Assembly (NCBI RefSeq): GCF_030537745.1
Contig: NZ_JAUNVI010000011.1
Span: 1 to 59,458 of the forward strand
Source of the DNA: Ornithinimicrobium sp.
Lineage (GTDB): Bacteria; Actinomycetota; Actinomycetes; Actinomycetales; Dermatophilaceae
Direction: 5' to 3'
Length of the DNA stretch: 59,458 bases
Shown here: in pieces, positions 35,828-45,594 of the stretch
Numbering within the stretch: the stretch's first letter is position 1
Layout: the number at the start of each line of letters is the position of its first letter
Position numbers and translations under genes: made by a program
The notes under the pieces: model-generated
Seen by the model: only the letters and a program-made list of their open reading frames with translations
Told to the model about the DNA's origin: nothing
Databases searched by the model: none

Positions 35828-37786
35828 CTACTCCGTGACCTGGGCCATCAGGTCAGGTCCGGCCGTGACCGGTAGGCCACAGACCGTGCCGCGGCACACG
35901 GTCGCGCAGCGCTGACCGTCCACGGCAGGAGTGCCCGCGTCGCCATCGATGACGAGGGTCGCGACCGGGGCCTGCCGGGCGGCGGCAGCGAGCCCCTCAT
36001 GGTCGTCATGGTCGGCGGGCGACAGGCTCACCAGGACCGGGCCGCTCGCCAGCTCTTCTGCCGCCACCAACGCCCACCCGGCAAACCGAGGGGCCTGTCG
36101 CGCCATGGCTGCCATCCCCTCCAACGCGGTGCTCGCGAGATCCAGGTGGGCCGCGTCGGCCGCTTGCGCGCCATGTCGCAGGACCGCGAGCGCCAACGAG
36201 CTGAGGCCGCCAGGCTCCGCGTTGTCACCCTGCGCGCTGGGCTCGAGGACGAGCCGCTCCGCGTCGTGCCCGGTCGCCGAGAACGACCCGTCGGGGGTGC
36301 CGAAAAGGTCGATTGCGGTGCTGACCAGCTGACCGGCCTGCGTGAGCCACGCCGGGTCTCCGGTCGCGCGGTGCAGGGCGAGCAGGCCGTCCGCGAGGTT
36401 GCCGTAGTCCTCGGCGACCGCGAGCGCGGCACCTACCCGCCCGTCCCGTGAGCTGCGCCGCAGCCGACCGTCCACCACATGCTCGTGAAGCACGAAACGT
36501 GCGCAGCGCGCGGCGACGTCGATCCAGTCCGGCTCGTCAAAGACCCAGGCCGCGTGGGCGAGCGAGGCGATCAACAGTCCGTTCCAGGCCGTGACGACCT
36601 TGTCGTCCCGGTGCGGCTGGGGGCGCAGCGTGCGGTGCAGCTGGAGACGCTCACGGGTGGCCTGCCACCAGGCCGCGTCCTCGGGATCCTGACGCAGCTG
36701 GAGGGTGGAGGCGCCATGCTCGAAGGTCCCGGAATCGGTCACCGCGAGGAGCCCGGCCGCGCGATCCCCGTCCTCCTCGCCCAGCGCCGCTCGCAGCTGG
36801 TCCGGCGTCCAGACGTAGGTGAGCCCCTCCACGCCCTCCGTGTCGGCGTCCAACGAGCTCGCGAAGGCGGCCTGCTCCGTCCACATCTCGCGCAGCAGCC
36901 AGTCGATCGTCTCGCGGACCACGCGCTCGGCCCACGGCCGCGCCGTCTCATCGACGCGCGCGAGATCGGCATACACCCCGAGCAGCAGGGCGTTGTCGTA
37001 GAGCATCTTCTCGAAGTGCGGCACGACCCAGGCGCGGTCCACGGCATACCTGGCGAAGCCGCCGTCGACCTGGTCGTAGGTGCCCGAGCGAGCCATCGTC
37101 TCGCACGTGTGCCGCACCATCTGCAGGGACGCGGCGTCCCCGCTGCGACCGTGGTGCCGCAGCAGGAAGGCGAGCACCATCCCCGGTGGAAACTTGGGAG
37201 CCCCGCCGAAGCCGCCCTCCTGGCTGTCGTACTCCGCGGCCAGCCCCGTTGCCGCCGCCGCCAGGTCCACGTCCGTCAGGGCGGGGGCGCGCGTGAGTGC
37301 CGTGCTCGCCTGCCGCAGCGCGTTCACCACCGCAGCACCGCCCTCGCGCAGACGCTGCGGGTCTGCGCGCCAGTCCTGAGCCACCGCCTCCAGAAGCCGC
37401 AGGAGCGTCGTCCGGGGCAGATAGGTGCCGGCCCAGAACGGCTCGCCCTCTGGCGTGAGCACGCACGTCATCGGCCAGCCACCGTGCCCGGTCATCGCGC
37501 TCGTGACCTGCATGTAGACCGCGTCGACGTCGGGACGCTCCTCCCTATCCACCTTGATGGCGACGAAGTCATCGGACAGCGCCGCGCCGACGGTCTCGTC
37601 CTCGAAGGACTCGTGCGCCATCACGTGGCACCAGTGACAGGCGGCGTAGCCGATCGACAGGAAGATGGGCACGTCCCGGCGCCGGGCCTCGGCAAACGCC
37701 TCCTCGCCCCATTCCCACCACGAGACGGGGTTGTCGCGGTGCTGCTGAAGGTAGGGGGAGGTGCTGTCGGCGAGACGGTTGGGCAT
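35828..37786 (-). CDS. DUF255 thioredoxin-domain protein (YyaL/spermatogenesis-associated type)
   Basis: A 652-residue cytoplasmic protein. The N-terminal 160 residues are a DUF255 thioredoxin-like domain with [13 protein letters not shown] and the CHWCHVM active-site-like motif. The rest is an alpha/alpha-barrel (six-hairpin glycosidase-like) domain, with [25 protein letters not shown] a marker of this family. The biological role of the family is not settled. ATG 37786 starts directly at the conserved [15 protein letters not shown] segment. It follows the phosphotransferase gene by 62 nt and may be in an operon with it. Confidence 0.87.
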   Translation of the reverse strand: MPNRLADSTSPYLQQHRDNPVSWWEWGEEAFAEARRRDVPIFLSIGYAACHWCHVMAHESFEDETVGAALSDDFVAIKVDREERPDVDAVYMQVTSAMTGHGGWPMTCVLTPEGEPFWAGTYLPRTTLLRLLEAVAQDWRADPQRLREGGAAVVNALRQASTALTRAPALTDVDLAAAATGLAAEYDSQEGGFGGAPKFPPGMVLAFLLRHHGRSGDAASLQMVRHTCETMARSGTYDQVDGGFARYAVDRAWVVPHFEKMLYDNALLLGVYADLARVDETARPWAERVVRETIDWLLREMWTEQAAFASSLDADTEGVEGLTYVWTPDQLRAALGEEDGDRAAGLLAVTDSGTFEHGASTLQLRQDPEDAAWWQATRERLQLHRTLRPQPHRDDKVVTAWNGLLIASLAHAAWVFDEPDWIDVAARCARFVLHEHVVDGRLRRSSRDGRVGAALAVAEDYGNLADGLLALHRATGDPAWLTQAGQLVSTAIDLFGTPDGSFSATGHDAERLVLEPSAQGDNAEPGGLSSLALAVLRHGAQAADAAHLDLASTALEGMAAMARQAPRFAGWALVAAEELASGPVLVSLSPADHDDHEGLAAAARQAPVATLVIDGDAGTPAVDGQRCATVCRGTVCGLPVTAGPDLMAQVTE

Positions 37787-37848
37787 GTGTCCAGCCTGCC
37801 ACTGTCGGTTCAAGCGTGAGCGGCCCTGGGGAGGTCGGCGCGGTGTCG

Positions 37849-38841
37849 TCAGCCGCGCTGCATGGCCTTGATGACCGCGATCGCCGTGGTGAGGTCGTCT
37901 CCTGACTCGACGCCACCTCGCCGGATGGCCCACAAGGCCTTCTGCGTCAGTCGCAGGATCGTCATGTCTCGGGCGCGATCCCGGTCCAGTCCGGCACCCT
38001 CGCAGATCAGGTCGAGGCGGAAGAGGAGGTGGGTGCCCAGATCGTGGGCAGCGAGCGCATCCTCCCATCGGTTCCAGAGTGCCGGCGCGACGGCCCAGTG
38101 GGGGTCCCCGGCGACCACCTTGGGGTCTATCGCGACCCACTCGCCGGGGTCCGGCCGCCAGAGCACATTGCCGTGGTGCAGGTCGGTGTGCACGAGCCGG
38201 CGGTCGGATCCCGTCTCGGCCAAAGTGTCCCTGGCCAGGGCCTGGGCATGCTGCAGCATCCTGCGCGGAAAGCGATGTGCCGCAGTGGGATCGGCGATTG
38301 CTGCGGCTGTCTCATCCGCCAACACCTGCCATTCCTCGGTCAGGGAGTGGGCCCACGGTGGCGCGGGTCGGTCCAGGGTGCGCAGCAGTTGACCGAGCAC
38401 CTCGCTGCTTTCCTGCACCGAGGTGGTCCGCAGGTCGCGTTCGGCCTCCAGCCGCTCGAGGAGGTAGGTCGTGTCCGTCGGCTCGGCGGCAAGCAACCGG
38501 ACCGCGCCGTGGCCGTTCCATGCACGCAGAACCAGGTGCTCGACGTCTGCCTCTGGATGCGGCCACCCCACCTTGAGCACCCCGGGATCGCCCTCCGGTC
38601 GGCGGACCGGGATCACCAGCGCGGTGAACCCCCAGCGCAGCGGCAGGGACTCCTCGACCTCCAGGTGCCAGCGTCCGAGGGCCTGCTCGACCAGGCCAGG
38701 GAGCGCGCGCAGCCAGGTCGCCCCATCCGGGCGCCAGACCCGTCGATGCTGCGGCGGGTGCAGATGCTCACCGTCGGGTTGATGCCTGGAGACGATGCGC
38801 ACGAACTCGTCCGGGAGTAGGACGGCTGGATACGACGTCAT
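37849..38841 (-). CDS. Aminoglycoside/hydroxyurea antibiotic resistance kinase-family phosphotransferase
   Basis: A 330-residue protein-kinase-like small-molecule phosphotransferase. The ATP lobe holds [15 protein letters not shown], the catalytic loop is [13 protein letters not shown] and the metal-binding motif [11 protein letters not shown], which matches the streptomycin-6-kinase/hydroxyurea kinase family. The natural substrate is unknown; a resistance role is not implied by sequence alone. It lies 31 nt downstream of the DUF4439 lipoprotein gene. It is the intact relative of the pseudogene at 4734-5344. Confidence 0.83.
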   Translation of the reverse strand: MTSYPAVLLPDEFVRIVSRHQPDGEHLHPPQHRRVWRPDGATWLRALPGLVEQALGRWHLEVEESLPLRWGFTALVIPVRRPEGDPGVLKVGWPHPEADVEHLVLRAWNGHGAVRLLAAEPTDTTYLLERLEAERDLRTTSVQESSEVLGQLLRTLDRPAPPWAHSLTEEWQVLADETAAAIADPTAAHRFPRRMLQHAQALARDTLAETGSDRRLVHTDLHHGNVLWRPDPGEWVAIDPKVVAGDPHWAVAPALWNRWEDALAAHDLGTHLLFRLDLICEGAGLDRDRARDMTILRLTQKALWAIRRGGVESGDDLTTAIAVIKAMQRG

Positions 38842-38872
38842 CGACGGGCCGTCACGATTGGGCGCTGCCAGG

Positions 38873-39904
38873 TCACCCGGGCAGGGTCATGCCAGGGAAG
38901 GGGGCGATCGTGGCCCCCAGCGTGCGTGTCCAGGTGACTGACTCGGTGACCACACGGACCACGCCGAAGAGCGGGTCAATCTGGCCACGGACGCGTTGCA
39001 CCGTGCCGAGCGCCGCCGGCGCGATGTCGGCGACGAGCGCTCGTGCCAGGTCAAGACGTTGCTCGGCGGTCTCCAGGGGCCCCGGCAGGTCGTAGCCCAG
39101 GGGTGCCACCGGCGCGGCCGCGCCGGCCAAGGTGGTCAGGTGTCGGGTGAGGGCGCGTACCCCGTCGAGGACCTGCTCGTACTTCGCTCGTTCCTCGCCG
39201 CGGGAACGAGCGGCGACCACCTCCAGGCCGAAGATGGCCGGGCGGGCGGCCGCCAGGAGCGGAACTGCCGCGGCTCCCTCCGGCGCGACCAGAGGGCTCC
39301 AGTCGACGGGTGCCCCGAGCAGCTCGGCGCTCGCCGCCTGTTGCGCCACCAGGCTGGTCAGGAGCGCCAGGTTGCTCGGGCTCGCCGACGCGATCTCGGC
39401 GACAAAGTCAGGGACCGCGCGTCGCAGCGCGCGCCCGAGCTCCAGAGGCTTGATCTTCCTGGCTTCGTCGCTGGTGGAGGAGGAGTCGTCCGGTCCAGGA
39501 CCAGAGGCAGACCCGGAAGATGACGATGAGGTCGAGGCAGCCTCGTCATCGGCTGGGGCGTCGGTGACCGGGGCCCGGCGGAGCTCGGGCAAGGGGACGC
39601 CGCCGAGCGTGATGAGCTGCTCGAGCGTGGACAGCTCCGTGCCCCATAGCCGCGTGAGCTGGCGCATGCGGCCGGTGGCCCCGGCCACCGCGCCGGCTGC
39701 CAGCAGGAAACTGTGCACCCGTTGGCGAGCGCTGATGAGCAACTCGGTGTCGGGGGGCCAGGTCTGCGGGTCGTCCGGCTCGACGCCCGCGGTCGGCGAC
39801 GGGGGAAGCCTTCCGGCAGCCTCGTCGCATCCGGCGAGGGCCATGGTCGCCCCGGCCAGCACGAGGCCACGCAACAACAGGCGGCGTGACGGGTCGTGGG
39901 GCAT
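38873..39904 (-). CDS. Ferritin-like DUF4439 lipoprotein
   Basis: A 343-residue exported lipoprotein. The N terminus SRRLLLRGLVLAG could be a Tat-type signal, followed by the lipobox ALAGC with C26. The mature part has a helical segment around residues 55-85 (AVAGATGRMRQLTRLWGTE), an acidic Ser-rich linker near 120-150, and a C-terminal ferritin-like DUF4439 domain (about 150-300). Genes of this kind lie divergently next to rimP in other actinobacteria, as here. The function is unknown. ATG 39904 was chosen to give the signal peptide. Confidence 0.75.
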   Translation of the reverse strand: MPHDPSRRLLLRGLVLAGATMALAGCDEAAGRLPPSPTAGVEPDDPQTWPPDTELLISARQRVHSFLLAAGAVAGATGRMRQLTRLWGTELSTLEQLITLGGVPLPELRRAPVTDAPADDEAASTSSSSSGSASGPGPDDSSSTSDEARKIKPLELGRALRRAVPDFVAEIASASPSNLALLTSLVAQQAASAELLGAPVDWSPLVAPEGAAAVPLLAAARPAIFGLEVVAARSRGEERAKYEQVLDGVRALTRHLTTLAGAAAPVAPLGYDLPGPLETAEQRLDLARALVADIAPAALGTVQRVRGQIDPLFGVVRVVTESVTWTRTLGATIAPFPGMTLPG

Positions 39905-39925
39905 GACGGCGATCATCTCAGACGG

Positions 39926-39931
39926 TAGGCT
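39926..39931 (+). promoter_or_regulatory. Candidate -10 box of the rimP operon
   Basis: TAGGCT lies in the 112-nt divergent gap between the DUF4439 gene and rimP, about 86 nt before the rimP start. It is part of the string TAGGCTAGATC, which recurs with one change at the nusA/ylxR junction. No good -35 is seen. Confidence 0.35.
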
Positions 39932-40016
39932 AGATCGTTCCGGCCCGTCCGTCGGAATGCACGCGCATCACTCACGAACAGATCCCCACATCAGAAGAGA
40001 GTCAGGAGGCAGGCCG

Positions 40017-40541
40017 TTGGACGCCCAGGCACGCGCCGAATCGATCACCACGACCGTCTCCGACGCACTGGCCGGCAGCGGTGATGACTGCGTTGCCGTC
40101 GTCGACCACGTCCACGTCCAGCAGGCGGGCAAGCGGCGCCTGGTGCGGATCTTCTTGGCGCGCGACCTCTCCGGCCTCCCGACGGACGACGCCACGAGCG
40201 TGGTTGAGCCGCTGAGCCTCGACGAGATCGCCGGTGCCACACGCGTGGTGTCGACCGCCCTCGACGAGTCCGACGTCCTTGGCCAGGCGCCCTACACGCT
40301 GGAGGTCAGTTCGGTCGGCCTCGACCGCCCACTCACTACCCCGGCGCAGTTCCGTCGCAACGTCGGCCGGCTCCTGGCGCTCACGCTAGCGGACGGCACG
40401 ACCCCGGCCGCGCGTCTGATCGCGGTCAACGCCGACGGCCTCGAGCTGGACGGCACCCCGCCCACCCACCTGCCCTGGTCAGATGTGACCAAGGCCACTG
40501 TGCAGGTCGAGTTCTCCCGACCCGAGCGAAAGGACACCTGA
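40017..40541 (+). CDS. rimP: Ribosome maturation factor RimP
   Basis: RimP helps assemble the 30S subunit. The 174-residue product has the N-terminal alpha/beta domain ([20 protein letters not shown]), the [20 protein letters not shown] hinge, which is diagnostic for RimP, and a C-terminal SH3-like barrel. The start is a TTG at 40017 with a strong AGGAGG at 40004-40009 (7-nt spacing); no ATG or GTG in frame is better placed. It overlaps nusA by TGATG, the usual rimP-nusA-infB arrangement. Confidence 0.93.
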   Translation: MDAQARAESITTTVSDALAGSGDDCVAVVDHVHVQQAGKRRLVRIFLARDLSGLPTDDATSVVEPLSLDEIAGATRVVSTALDESDVLGQAPYTLEVSSVGLDRPLTTPAQFRRNVGRLLALTLADGTTPAARLIAVNADGLELDGTPPTHLPWSDVTKATVQVEFSRPERKDT

Positions 40542-41563
40542 TGGATATCGATATGGCGGCGCTGCGGCTCCTGGAGCGCGAGCGGGAGATTCCGATGGAC
40601 ATCATCGTGGAAGCCATCGAGGCCGCCCTTCTCTCGGCGTACCTCAAGGAGGAGGGCAGTTTTCGTCACGCCCGCGTCGAGCTGGACCGCAAGGCGGGCC
40701 AGGTCGTCGTGTGGGCTCGGGAGGACGCCCCGGTGCTCGAGGACGGGAGCCGCGGTGAGCTTGGACCCGAGTTCGCGGACACCCCGGAGGGTTTCGGCCG
40801 CGTGGCTGCGGCAACCGCCCGCCAAGTCATCACGCAGCGCATGCGCGAGCTGGAGGACGATGCCGTGCTCGGTGACTTCCGCGCCCGGGAGGGTGACATC
40901 GCCAGTGGCGTCATCCAGCAGTCCAACGACCCCCGCTTCGTGCTCGTCGACTTCGGCACGGTCGAGGGCGAGCTGCCCACGGCCGAGCAGGTGCCGGGGG
41001 AGCGCTACGAGCACGGCCAGCGACTCCGCTGCTACGTCGTCAGCGCCAAGCGCGGCTTCCGCGGCACGCAGATCATGCTGTCGCGGACCCACCCCAACCT
41101 CATCCGCCGGCTATTCGCGCTCGAGGTCCCCGAGATCGCCGACGGCAGCGTCGAGATCGCGGCAATCGCCCGGGAAGCGGGTCACCGGACCAAGATCGCC
41201 GTCCACGCGACCGTGCCTGGCGTCAACGCCAAGGGTGCATGCATCGGGCCGATGGGGCAGCGGGTTCGCTCCGTGATGGCTGAGTTGCAGGGCGAGAAGA
41301 TCGACATCGTCGACTTCAGCGAGGACCCGGAGACCTTCGTAGCTTCGGCGCTCTCGCCGGCCAAGGTGCAGTCGGCGCGGATCGTCGACATGAAGACCCG
41401 CCAGGTGCGGGTGGTGGTCCCGGACTATCAGTTGTCGCTGGCCATCGGTCGCGAGGGACAGAACGCGCGACTGGCTCACCGACTGACAGGTTGGAAGATC
41501 GACATCCGGGCAGACACCGAGGAGCAGGTGGAGGACGGGTCGAGCGCCGGTGCCGACGACTGA
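40541..41563 (+). CDS. nusA: Transcription termination/antitermination factor NusA
   Basis: NusA binds RNA polymerase and RNA and controls pausing, termination and rRNA antitermination. The 340-residue protein is the short actinobacterial form: N-terminal polymerase-binding domain (about 1-105), S1 domain (about 110-185), and two KH domains ([22 protein letters not shown] and [18 protein letters not shown]). It lacks the C-terminal acidic repeats of enteric NusA. It starts in a TGATG overlap with rimP and its end overlaps ylxR by 14 nt. Confidence 0.97.
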   Translation: MDIDMAALRLLEREREIPMDIIVEAIEAALLSAYLKEEGSFRHARVELDRKAGQVVVWAREDAPVLEDGSRGELGPEFADTPEGFGRVAAATARQVITQRMRELEDDAVLGDFRAREGDIASGVIQQSNDPRFVLVDFGTVEGELPTAEQVPGERYEHGQRLRCYVVSAKRGFRGTQIMLSRTHPNLIRRLFALEVPEIADGSVEIAAIAREAGHRTKIAVHATVPGVNAKGACIGPMGQRVRSVMAELQGEKIDIVDFSEDPETFVASALSPAKVQSARIVDMKTRQVRVVVPDYQLSLAIGREGQNARLAHRLTGWKIDIRADTEEQVEDGSSAGADD

Positions 41564-41903
41564 CCCGTGTAGACTAGATCTCGCTGTTCGGGCAGGCTCC
41601 GACCATGCTGCACGATCCAGCGCGCCCCGCGCGCCGGTTCGGACGTGCGTGGGATGTCGAAGTCGGGTCGAGCAGTCCGCACTGTTGCGGGTCGTCGCCG
41701 TTGTTGGCGCCCATGCCACGTCACCGTGGTTGGTCGTCCCTGACGGGCCTCGACGAGGCCAGGGGCGAGGTGCCTACGTGCATCCTGACCCGAAGTGCCT
41801 CAGCACCGCCATCGCACGACGTGCGTTCGGTCGGGCCCTTCGCCTACCGGCCAAGGCCTCGGTCGACGCCTCCGCAGTGCAAGAGTGGCTCGCGCAGCAG
41901 TGA
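41550..41903 (+). CDS. ylxR: YlxR/DUF448 RNA-binding protein
   Basis: A 117-residue protein with the YlxR motif RTCVGCRSR near residue 32 and [15 protein letters not shown] later, a nucleic-acid-binding fold found between nusA and infB in many Gram-positive bacteria. The only in-frame start upstream of the motif is GTG 41550, which overlaps the nusA end by 14 nt and adds about 28 residues of poorly conserved sequence. A TAGACT box at 41570 lies inside this extension. Confidence 0.87.
   Translation: MPTTDPCRLDLAVRAGSDHAARSSAPRAPVRTCVGCRSRVEQSALLRVVAVVGAHATSPWLVVPDGPRRGQGRGAYVHPDPKCLSTAIARRAFGRALRLPAKASVDASAVQEWLAQQ
41570..41575 (+). promoter_or_regulatory. Candidate internal -10 box at the nusA/ylxR junction
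   Basis: TAGACT, in the string TAGACTAGATC, lies just after the nusA stop, inside the first codons of ylxR. It repeats the box upstream of rimP apart from one base. It could drive a ylxR-infB transcript separate from the rimP promoter. Confidence 0.3.
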
Positions 41904-41923
41904 GGCGTGAGAGTGACAAAGGA

Positions 41924-41947
41924 CGCTCGGACCAACAGGTCCGAGCG
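41924..41947 (+). promoter_or_regulatory. Perfect 10-bp hairpin in the ylxR-infB gap
   Basis: CGCTCGGACC (41924-41933) pairs fully with GGTCCGAGCG (41938-41947) over an AACA loop, 20 nt after ylxR. No T tract follows. A second, weaker stem GGTCC/GGACC is at 41960-41976. Together they could be an intrinsic-type attenuator or an RNA-binding site in the infB leader. Confidence 0.65.
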
Positions 41948-42010
41948 AAGCACCGGGCGGGTCCACCAAGAGGACCTGTCATCGAGGATCCGGAAGCGGG
42001 TTTGACGCTG

Positions 42011-42056
42011 ATGAGCACCCGATGAGTACTCAGCGATGAGCACCCAACAGCACTAG
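42011..42056 (+). other. Three tandem overlapping mini-ORFs (MSTR, MSTQR, MSTQQH) in the infB leader
   Basis: ATG 42011 opens M-S-T-R and stops at TGA 42023-42025; ATG 42022 opens M-S-T-Q-R and stops at TGA 42037-42039; ATG 42036 opens M-S-T-Q-Q-H and stops at TAG 42054-42056. Each of the first two stops overlaps the next ATG (ATGA). The units derive from a repeat GATGAGCACCC / GATGAGTACTC / GATGAGCACCC. The array ends 58 nt before infB. Strong ribosome-binding sites are not seen. It is either a translated leader array or a structured/bound repeat; translation is not proven. Confidence 0.5.
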
Positions 42057-42114
42057 TCACGGCAGTGCCCCCTGTGGGCCCGGTCGTGGCGCAACCTCAA
42101 GGAGACACCACACC

Positions 42115-44979
42115 GTGGCTAAACTCAGGGTCTATGAGCTCGCCAAAGAGCTCGGGGTCGAGAGCAAAGAACTGCTCGCCCACCTGAAGGAGCAGGGAGA
42201 GTTCGTCAGCTCGGCATCGTCGACGATCGAACCCCCTGTCGTCCGTAAGATTCGTGAAGCTCCGCCGGCGTCGGCCAAGAAGGCCGCCGCGGACAAGAAG
42301 GCTGCTGCGCGCCCCAGCGCCTCGCCCACTTCGAAGCCGGGAGCCGGTGCCCCGCGCCCCGGTCCGGCAAAGCAGGCCGCCCCGGCGCCGATCAAGGCGG
42401 CAGAGAGCGCGGTCGTCGACACCCCGCCGGCAGCGAGTGCGCCGGCTTCCGGCACGCCTGCGCCGAGTGCACCTTCGGCGAGCACGCCTGAGCCCAGCGC
42501 GCCTGCTGCAAGCGCGCCTGCGCCCACTGATTCAGCTCCGAGCCAGCCGGCACCCCAGGCCGCGTCCGCCGACACGCCCGACAGTGACGGCGACGTGCCG
42601 TCGAGGGCGTCGACGACGGCGCGCCCCGGAGTCAAGCCAGGCCCGCGTCCAGGCAACAACCCGTTCGCGCCCAGCCAGGGCATGGGCCGGGAGCGCCGCC
42701 CCTCGGGTGGCGAGCGCGGCGAGCGCCCCTCCGGCGGTGAGCGTGGAGAGCGTGGTGGCGCGCCCCGTCCGGGCAACAACCCGTTCGCGCCCAGCCAGGG
42801 CATGCCGCGTCCCCGTGGAAGTCGTGGTGCTGCGGCGGCCGGCCCTGGTGGTCCGCGCCCCGCGGCCCGTCCAGGTGGTCCCAAGCCGAGCATGATGCCC
42901 GAGCGCGCCGCGGTGCCGCGCCCCGGTGAGCGCCCCACGGGCCCCGGTGGCGGGCGTGGACGTCCAGGTGCGCCAGGCGGCGCCCCGGCCGGTGGCGGAG
43001 GTTTCCGCGGTCCGGGTGGACGCGGCGGCGGCCCGCGGGGTCGTGGCGGCACGCAGGGTGCGTTCGGACGAGGCGGCGGGAAGGTCCGCGGCCGCAAGTC
43101 CAAGCGTGCCAAGCGCGCAGAGTTTGAGCAGATGCAGGCGCCCGCCATCGGCGGCGTCAACGTCCCGCGCGGCAGGGGGATGGTCGTGACTGTCCGCCGT
43201 GGTGCCTCGTTGTCCGACTTCGCGGACAAGATCAACGTCGACCCGGCATCGCTGGTGACCGTGCTCTTCCACCTTGGCGAGATGGCGACGGCGACGCAGT
43301 CGCTGGACGAGGTGACCTTCGGGATCCTCGGTGACGAGCTCGACTACAAGATCCGCGTCGTGTCGCCGGAGGAGGAGGAGCGTGAGCTCTTCAGCGCCTT
43401 CGGTCTCGACCTGGAAGCCGAGATCGAGGCGGAGTCGGACGAGGACCTGCAGCCACGTCCCCCGGTCGTGACTGTCATGGGTCACGTCGACCATGGAAAG
43501 ACTCGACTCCTGGACGCGATCCGCGAGGCCGAGGTCGGCGCTGGCGAGGCCGGCGGCATCACCCAGCACATCGGTGCCTACCAGGTCCGGACCGAGCACG
43601 AAGGCGTAGAGCGCAAGATCACCTTCATCGACACTCCGGGTCACGAGGCGTTCACCGCCATGCGTGCTCGTGGTGCCAAGGTGACCGACATCGCGATCCT
43701 CGTGGTGGCGGCCGACGACGGCGTGATGCCTCAGACCATCGAGGCGCTGAACCACGCTCAGGCGGCCGACGTGCCGATCGTCGTCGCGGTCAACAAGATC
43801 GACGTCGAGGGCGCCAACCCGTCCAAGATCCGCCAGCAGCTCACGGAGTACAACCTGGTGGCTGAGGAGTATGGCGGCGAGACGATGTTTGTCGATGTCT
43901 CGGCCAAGTTGGGCCAGCACATCGACCAACTCCTCGACGCGGTCCTGCTCACGGCAGATGCCGCGCTGGATCTGCGCGCCAACCCCGACAAGGACGCCCG
44001 AGGCATTGCGATCGAGGCCAACCTCGACCGTGGTCGCGGAGCGGTCGCGACGGTGCTGGTCCAGCAGGGCACGCTGCGCGTCGGTGACGCCATCGTCGCC
44101 GGAGGCAGTCATGGACGCGTCCGCGCCATGCTTGATGAGCACGGCAACAATGTGACCTCGGCGACCCCGTCCCGCCCTGTGCAGGTCCTGGGTCTTGACA
44201 CCGTGGCCCGCGCTGGTGACACCTTCCTGGTGGCTCGCGACGACCGGACTGCTCGTCAGATCGCCGAGAAGCGCGAGGCTGCCGACCGGCAGGCCGCGCT
44301 GGCCAAGTCGCGCAAGCGGATCAGCCTGGAGGACCTCAACGAGGCCCTCGCTCAGGGCAAGGTCGAGACGCTCAACCTCATCCTCAAGGGCGACGTGTCC
44401 GGCTCGGTCGAGGCGCTCGAGGATGCCTTGCTGCAGATCGACGTCGGCGACGAGGTGGATCTGCGGATCATCGACCGCGGCGTCGGTGCCATCACGATGA
44501 ACAACATCAACCTCGCGGTCGCCTCCGACGCGATCATCCTGGGCTACAACGTCCGGGCTGAGGGTCAGAACGCCGAGTACGCCGAGAAGGAAGGCGTCGA
44601 GATCCGCTACTACAGCGTGATCTACCAGGCGATCGAGGACATCGAGAACGCGCTGAAGGGCATGCTCAAGCCGGAGTACGAGGAGGTGGAGACCGGCACC
44701 GCCGAGATCCGCGAGGTCTTCCGTAGCTCCAAGTTCGGCAACGTGGCAGGCTCGCTGGTGCGTAGCGGCAAGATCACCCGTGGCGCCAAGGCGCGCATCA
44801 CGCGTTCCGGGGTCGTCGTCACCGAAGGCCTCGAGATCGCCGGTCTGCGTCGCTTCAAGGATGACGTCACCGAGGTCCGCGACGGCTTCGAGTGCGGTAT
44901 CAACCTGGGCTCGTTCAACGACGTCCAGACCGACGACCTCATCACCACCTATGAGATGCGCGAGATCCCGCGCACCTGA
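42115..44979 (+). CDS. infB: Translation initiation factor IF-2
   Basis: IF-2 is the GTPase that places initiator fMet-tRNA on the ribosome. The 954-residue protein begins with [20 protein letters not shown] (IF2_N), then a disordered Pro/Ala/Gly-rich linker (about 50-330) typical of actinobacteria. The G domain has GHVDHGKT at 456-463, DTPGHEAF and NKID. Domains II, III and IV follow, ending in a typical [11 protein letters not shown] 42115 has AAGGAG upstream. A 33-bp repeat in the linker encodes two copies of [11 protein letters not shown]. An unusual leader precedes it (see 41924 and 42011). Confidence 0.98.
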   Translation: MAKLRVYELAKELGVESKELLAHLKEQGEFVSSASSTIEPPVVRKIREAPPASAKKAAADKKAAARPSASPTSKPGAGAPRPGPAKQAAPAPIKAAESAVVDTPPAASAPASGTPAPSAPSASTPEPSAPAASAPAPTDSAPSQPAPQAASADTPDSDGDVPSRASTTARPGVKPGPRPGNNPFAPSQGMGRERRPSGGERGERPSGGERGERGGAPRPGNNPFAPSQGMPRPRGSRGAAAAGPGGPRPAARPGGPKPSMMPERAAVPRPGERPTGPGGGRGRPGAPGGAPAGGGGFRGPGGRGGGPRGRGGTQGAFGRGGGKVRGRKSKRAKRAEFEQMQAPAIGGVNVPRGRGMVVTVRRGASLSDFADKINVDPASLVTVLFHLGEMATATQSLDEVTFGILGDELDYKIRVVSPEEEERELFSAFGLDLEAEIEAESDEDLQPRPPVVTVMGHVDHGKTRLLDAIREAEVGAGEAGGITQHIGAYQVRTEHEGVERKITFIDTPGHEAFTAMRARGAKVTDIAILVVAADDGVMPQTIEALNHAQAADVPIVVAVNKIDVEGANPSKIRQQLTEYNLVAEEYGGETMFVDVSAKLGQHIDQLLDAVLLTADAALDLRANPDKDARGIAIEANLDRGRGAVATVLVQQGTLRVGDAIVAGGSHGRVRAMLDEHGNNVTSATPSRPVQVLGLDTVARAGDTFLVARDDRTARQIAEKREAADRQAALAKSRKRISLEDLNEALAQGKVETLNLILKGDVSGSVEALEDALLQIDVGDEVDLRIIDRGVGAITMNNINLAVASDAIILGYNVRAEGQNAEYAEKEGVEIRYYSVIYQAIEDIENALKGMLKPEYEEVETGTAEIREVFRSSKFGNVAGSLVRSGKITRGAKARITRSGVVVTEGLEIAGLRRFKDDVTEVRDGFECGINLGSFNDVQTDDLITTYEMREIPRT
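42652..42804 (+). repeat. 33-bp direct repeat, 120 nt apart, in the infB linker
   Basis: The same 33 bases occur at 42652-42684 and 42772-42804 with no difference, encoding [11 protein letters not shown] twice. Perfect identity including third codon positions suggests recent duplication or conversion rather than independent selection on protein alone. Confidence 0.85.
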
Positions 44980-45002
44980 GGCACCACAGCAGGCTCGTGA
45001 CT

Positions 45003-45044
45003 CGGGCTCGGTGCACCGCTCTTCGGGGCGGCGCACCGGGCCCG
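45003..45044 (+). terminator. Long hairpin after infB
   Basis: Positions 45003-45019 pair with 45028-45044 over an 8-nt loop (TCTTCGGG): 17 bp with one G-U pair and one A-C mismatch. It lies 23 nt after the infB stop, in the 165-nt gap before rbfA. No T tract follows. It is probably the infB terminator or a 3'-stabilising stem. Confidence 0.6.
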
Positions 45045-45144
45045 AACTCGTGCGGCGAAGGCGGACGCACCAGCGCCCCGTCACGGGTCCGTAAGATGGT
45101 CGGGGCCGTCCACTCATCTTTCTATGACGACTCCAGGAGGACTC

Positions 45145-45594
45145 ATGACCGACCACGCGCGCTCACGGCGGATCGCGGAGCGGATCAAGCAATTGGTGAC
45201 GCAGGGGCTGTCCCAGGTCGTCAAGGACGAGCGTGTTGGGTTCATCACCATCACCGATGCCCGCGTCACCGGTGACCTGCAGCAAGCCAGCGTCTTCTAC
45301 ACCGTGCTCGGCTCCACCGAGGACCGGGAGATCGCTGGCGAGATCCTGGAGACCTACCGGGGTCGTCTGCGGTCCTTTGTCGGTAAGGGTCTGGGCATCC
45401 GGCTCACGCCCAGCCTGGAGTTCATCCTCGACGCGCTCCCGGAGGATGCCCAGCACCTCAACGAGCTGCTTCGCAAGGTCGCCGAACGTGACGCAGCGCT
45501 GGCGGCGGCCCGCAACCTCGCCTACGCCGGCGACGAAGATCCCTATAAGAAGCCACGAGCGCTCGACGAGGACGCCGTCGGCGACGATGAGTGA
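45145..45594 (+). CDS. rbfA: 30S ribosome-binding factor A
   Basis: RbfA binds the pre-30S subunit and helps mature the 16S rRNA 5' end. The 149-residue KH-fold protein has RSRRIAERIKQLVTQGL at the start, KDERVGFITITDARVTGDLQQASVFYTV (the central strands) and LGIRLTPSLEFILD. ATG 45145 was chosen because AGGAGG lies about 6 nt upstream; ATG 45124 would put this site inside the gene. The C-terminal acidic tail overlaps truB by 8 nt. Confidence 0.96.
   Translation: MTDHARSRRIAERIKQLVTQGLSQVVKDERVGFITITDARVTGDLQQASVFYTVLGSTEDREIAGEILETYRGRLRSFVGKGLGIRLTPSLEFILDALPEDAQHLNELLRKVAERDAALAAARNLAYAGDEDPYKKPRALDEDAVGDDE

Noticed and set aside
41605-41910. 101-residue frame starting at ATG 41605 within ylxR
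   Set aside because: The ylxR frame has the RTCVGCR motif; this one has no family features.
41795-42025. 76-residue plus-strand frame ending in the first mini-ORF (…LTLMSTR)
   Set aside because: Its first half is in another frame of ylxR, its composition is Arg-rich noise and no ribosome-binding site is present; only the last four codons are of interest.
42532-45156. 874-residue minus-strand open frame opposite infB, and similar long antisense frames (6616-8898, 13546-15129, 1866-3488, 18518-19999, 51460-53004)
   Set aside because: They lie opposite clearly identified genes, have low-complexity Arg/Ala/Gly/Asp compositions and no recognisable motifs; GC-rich third positions leave such frames open by chance.
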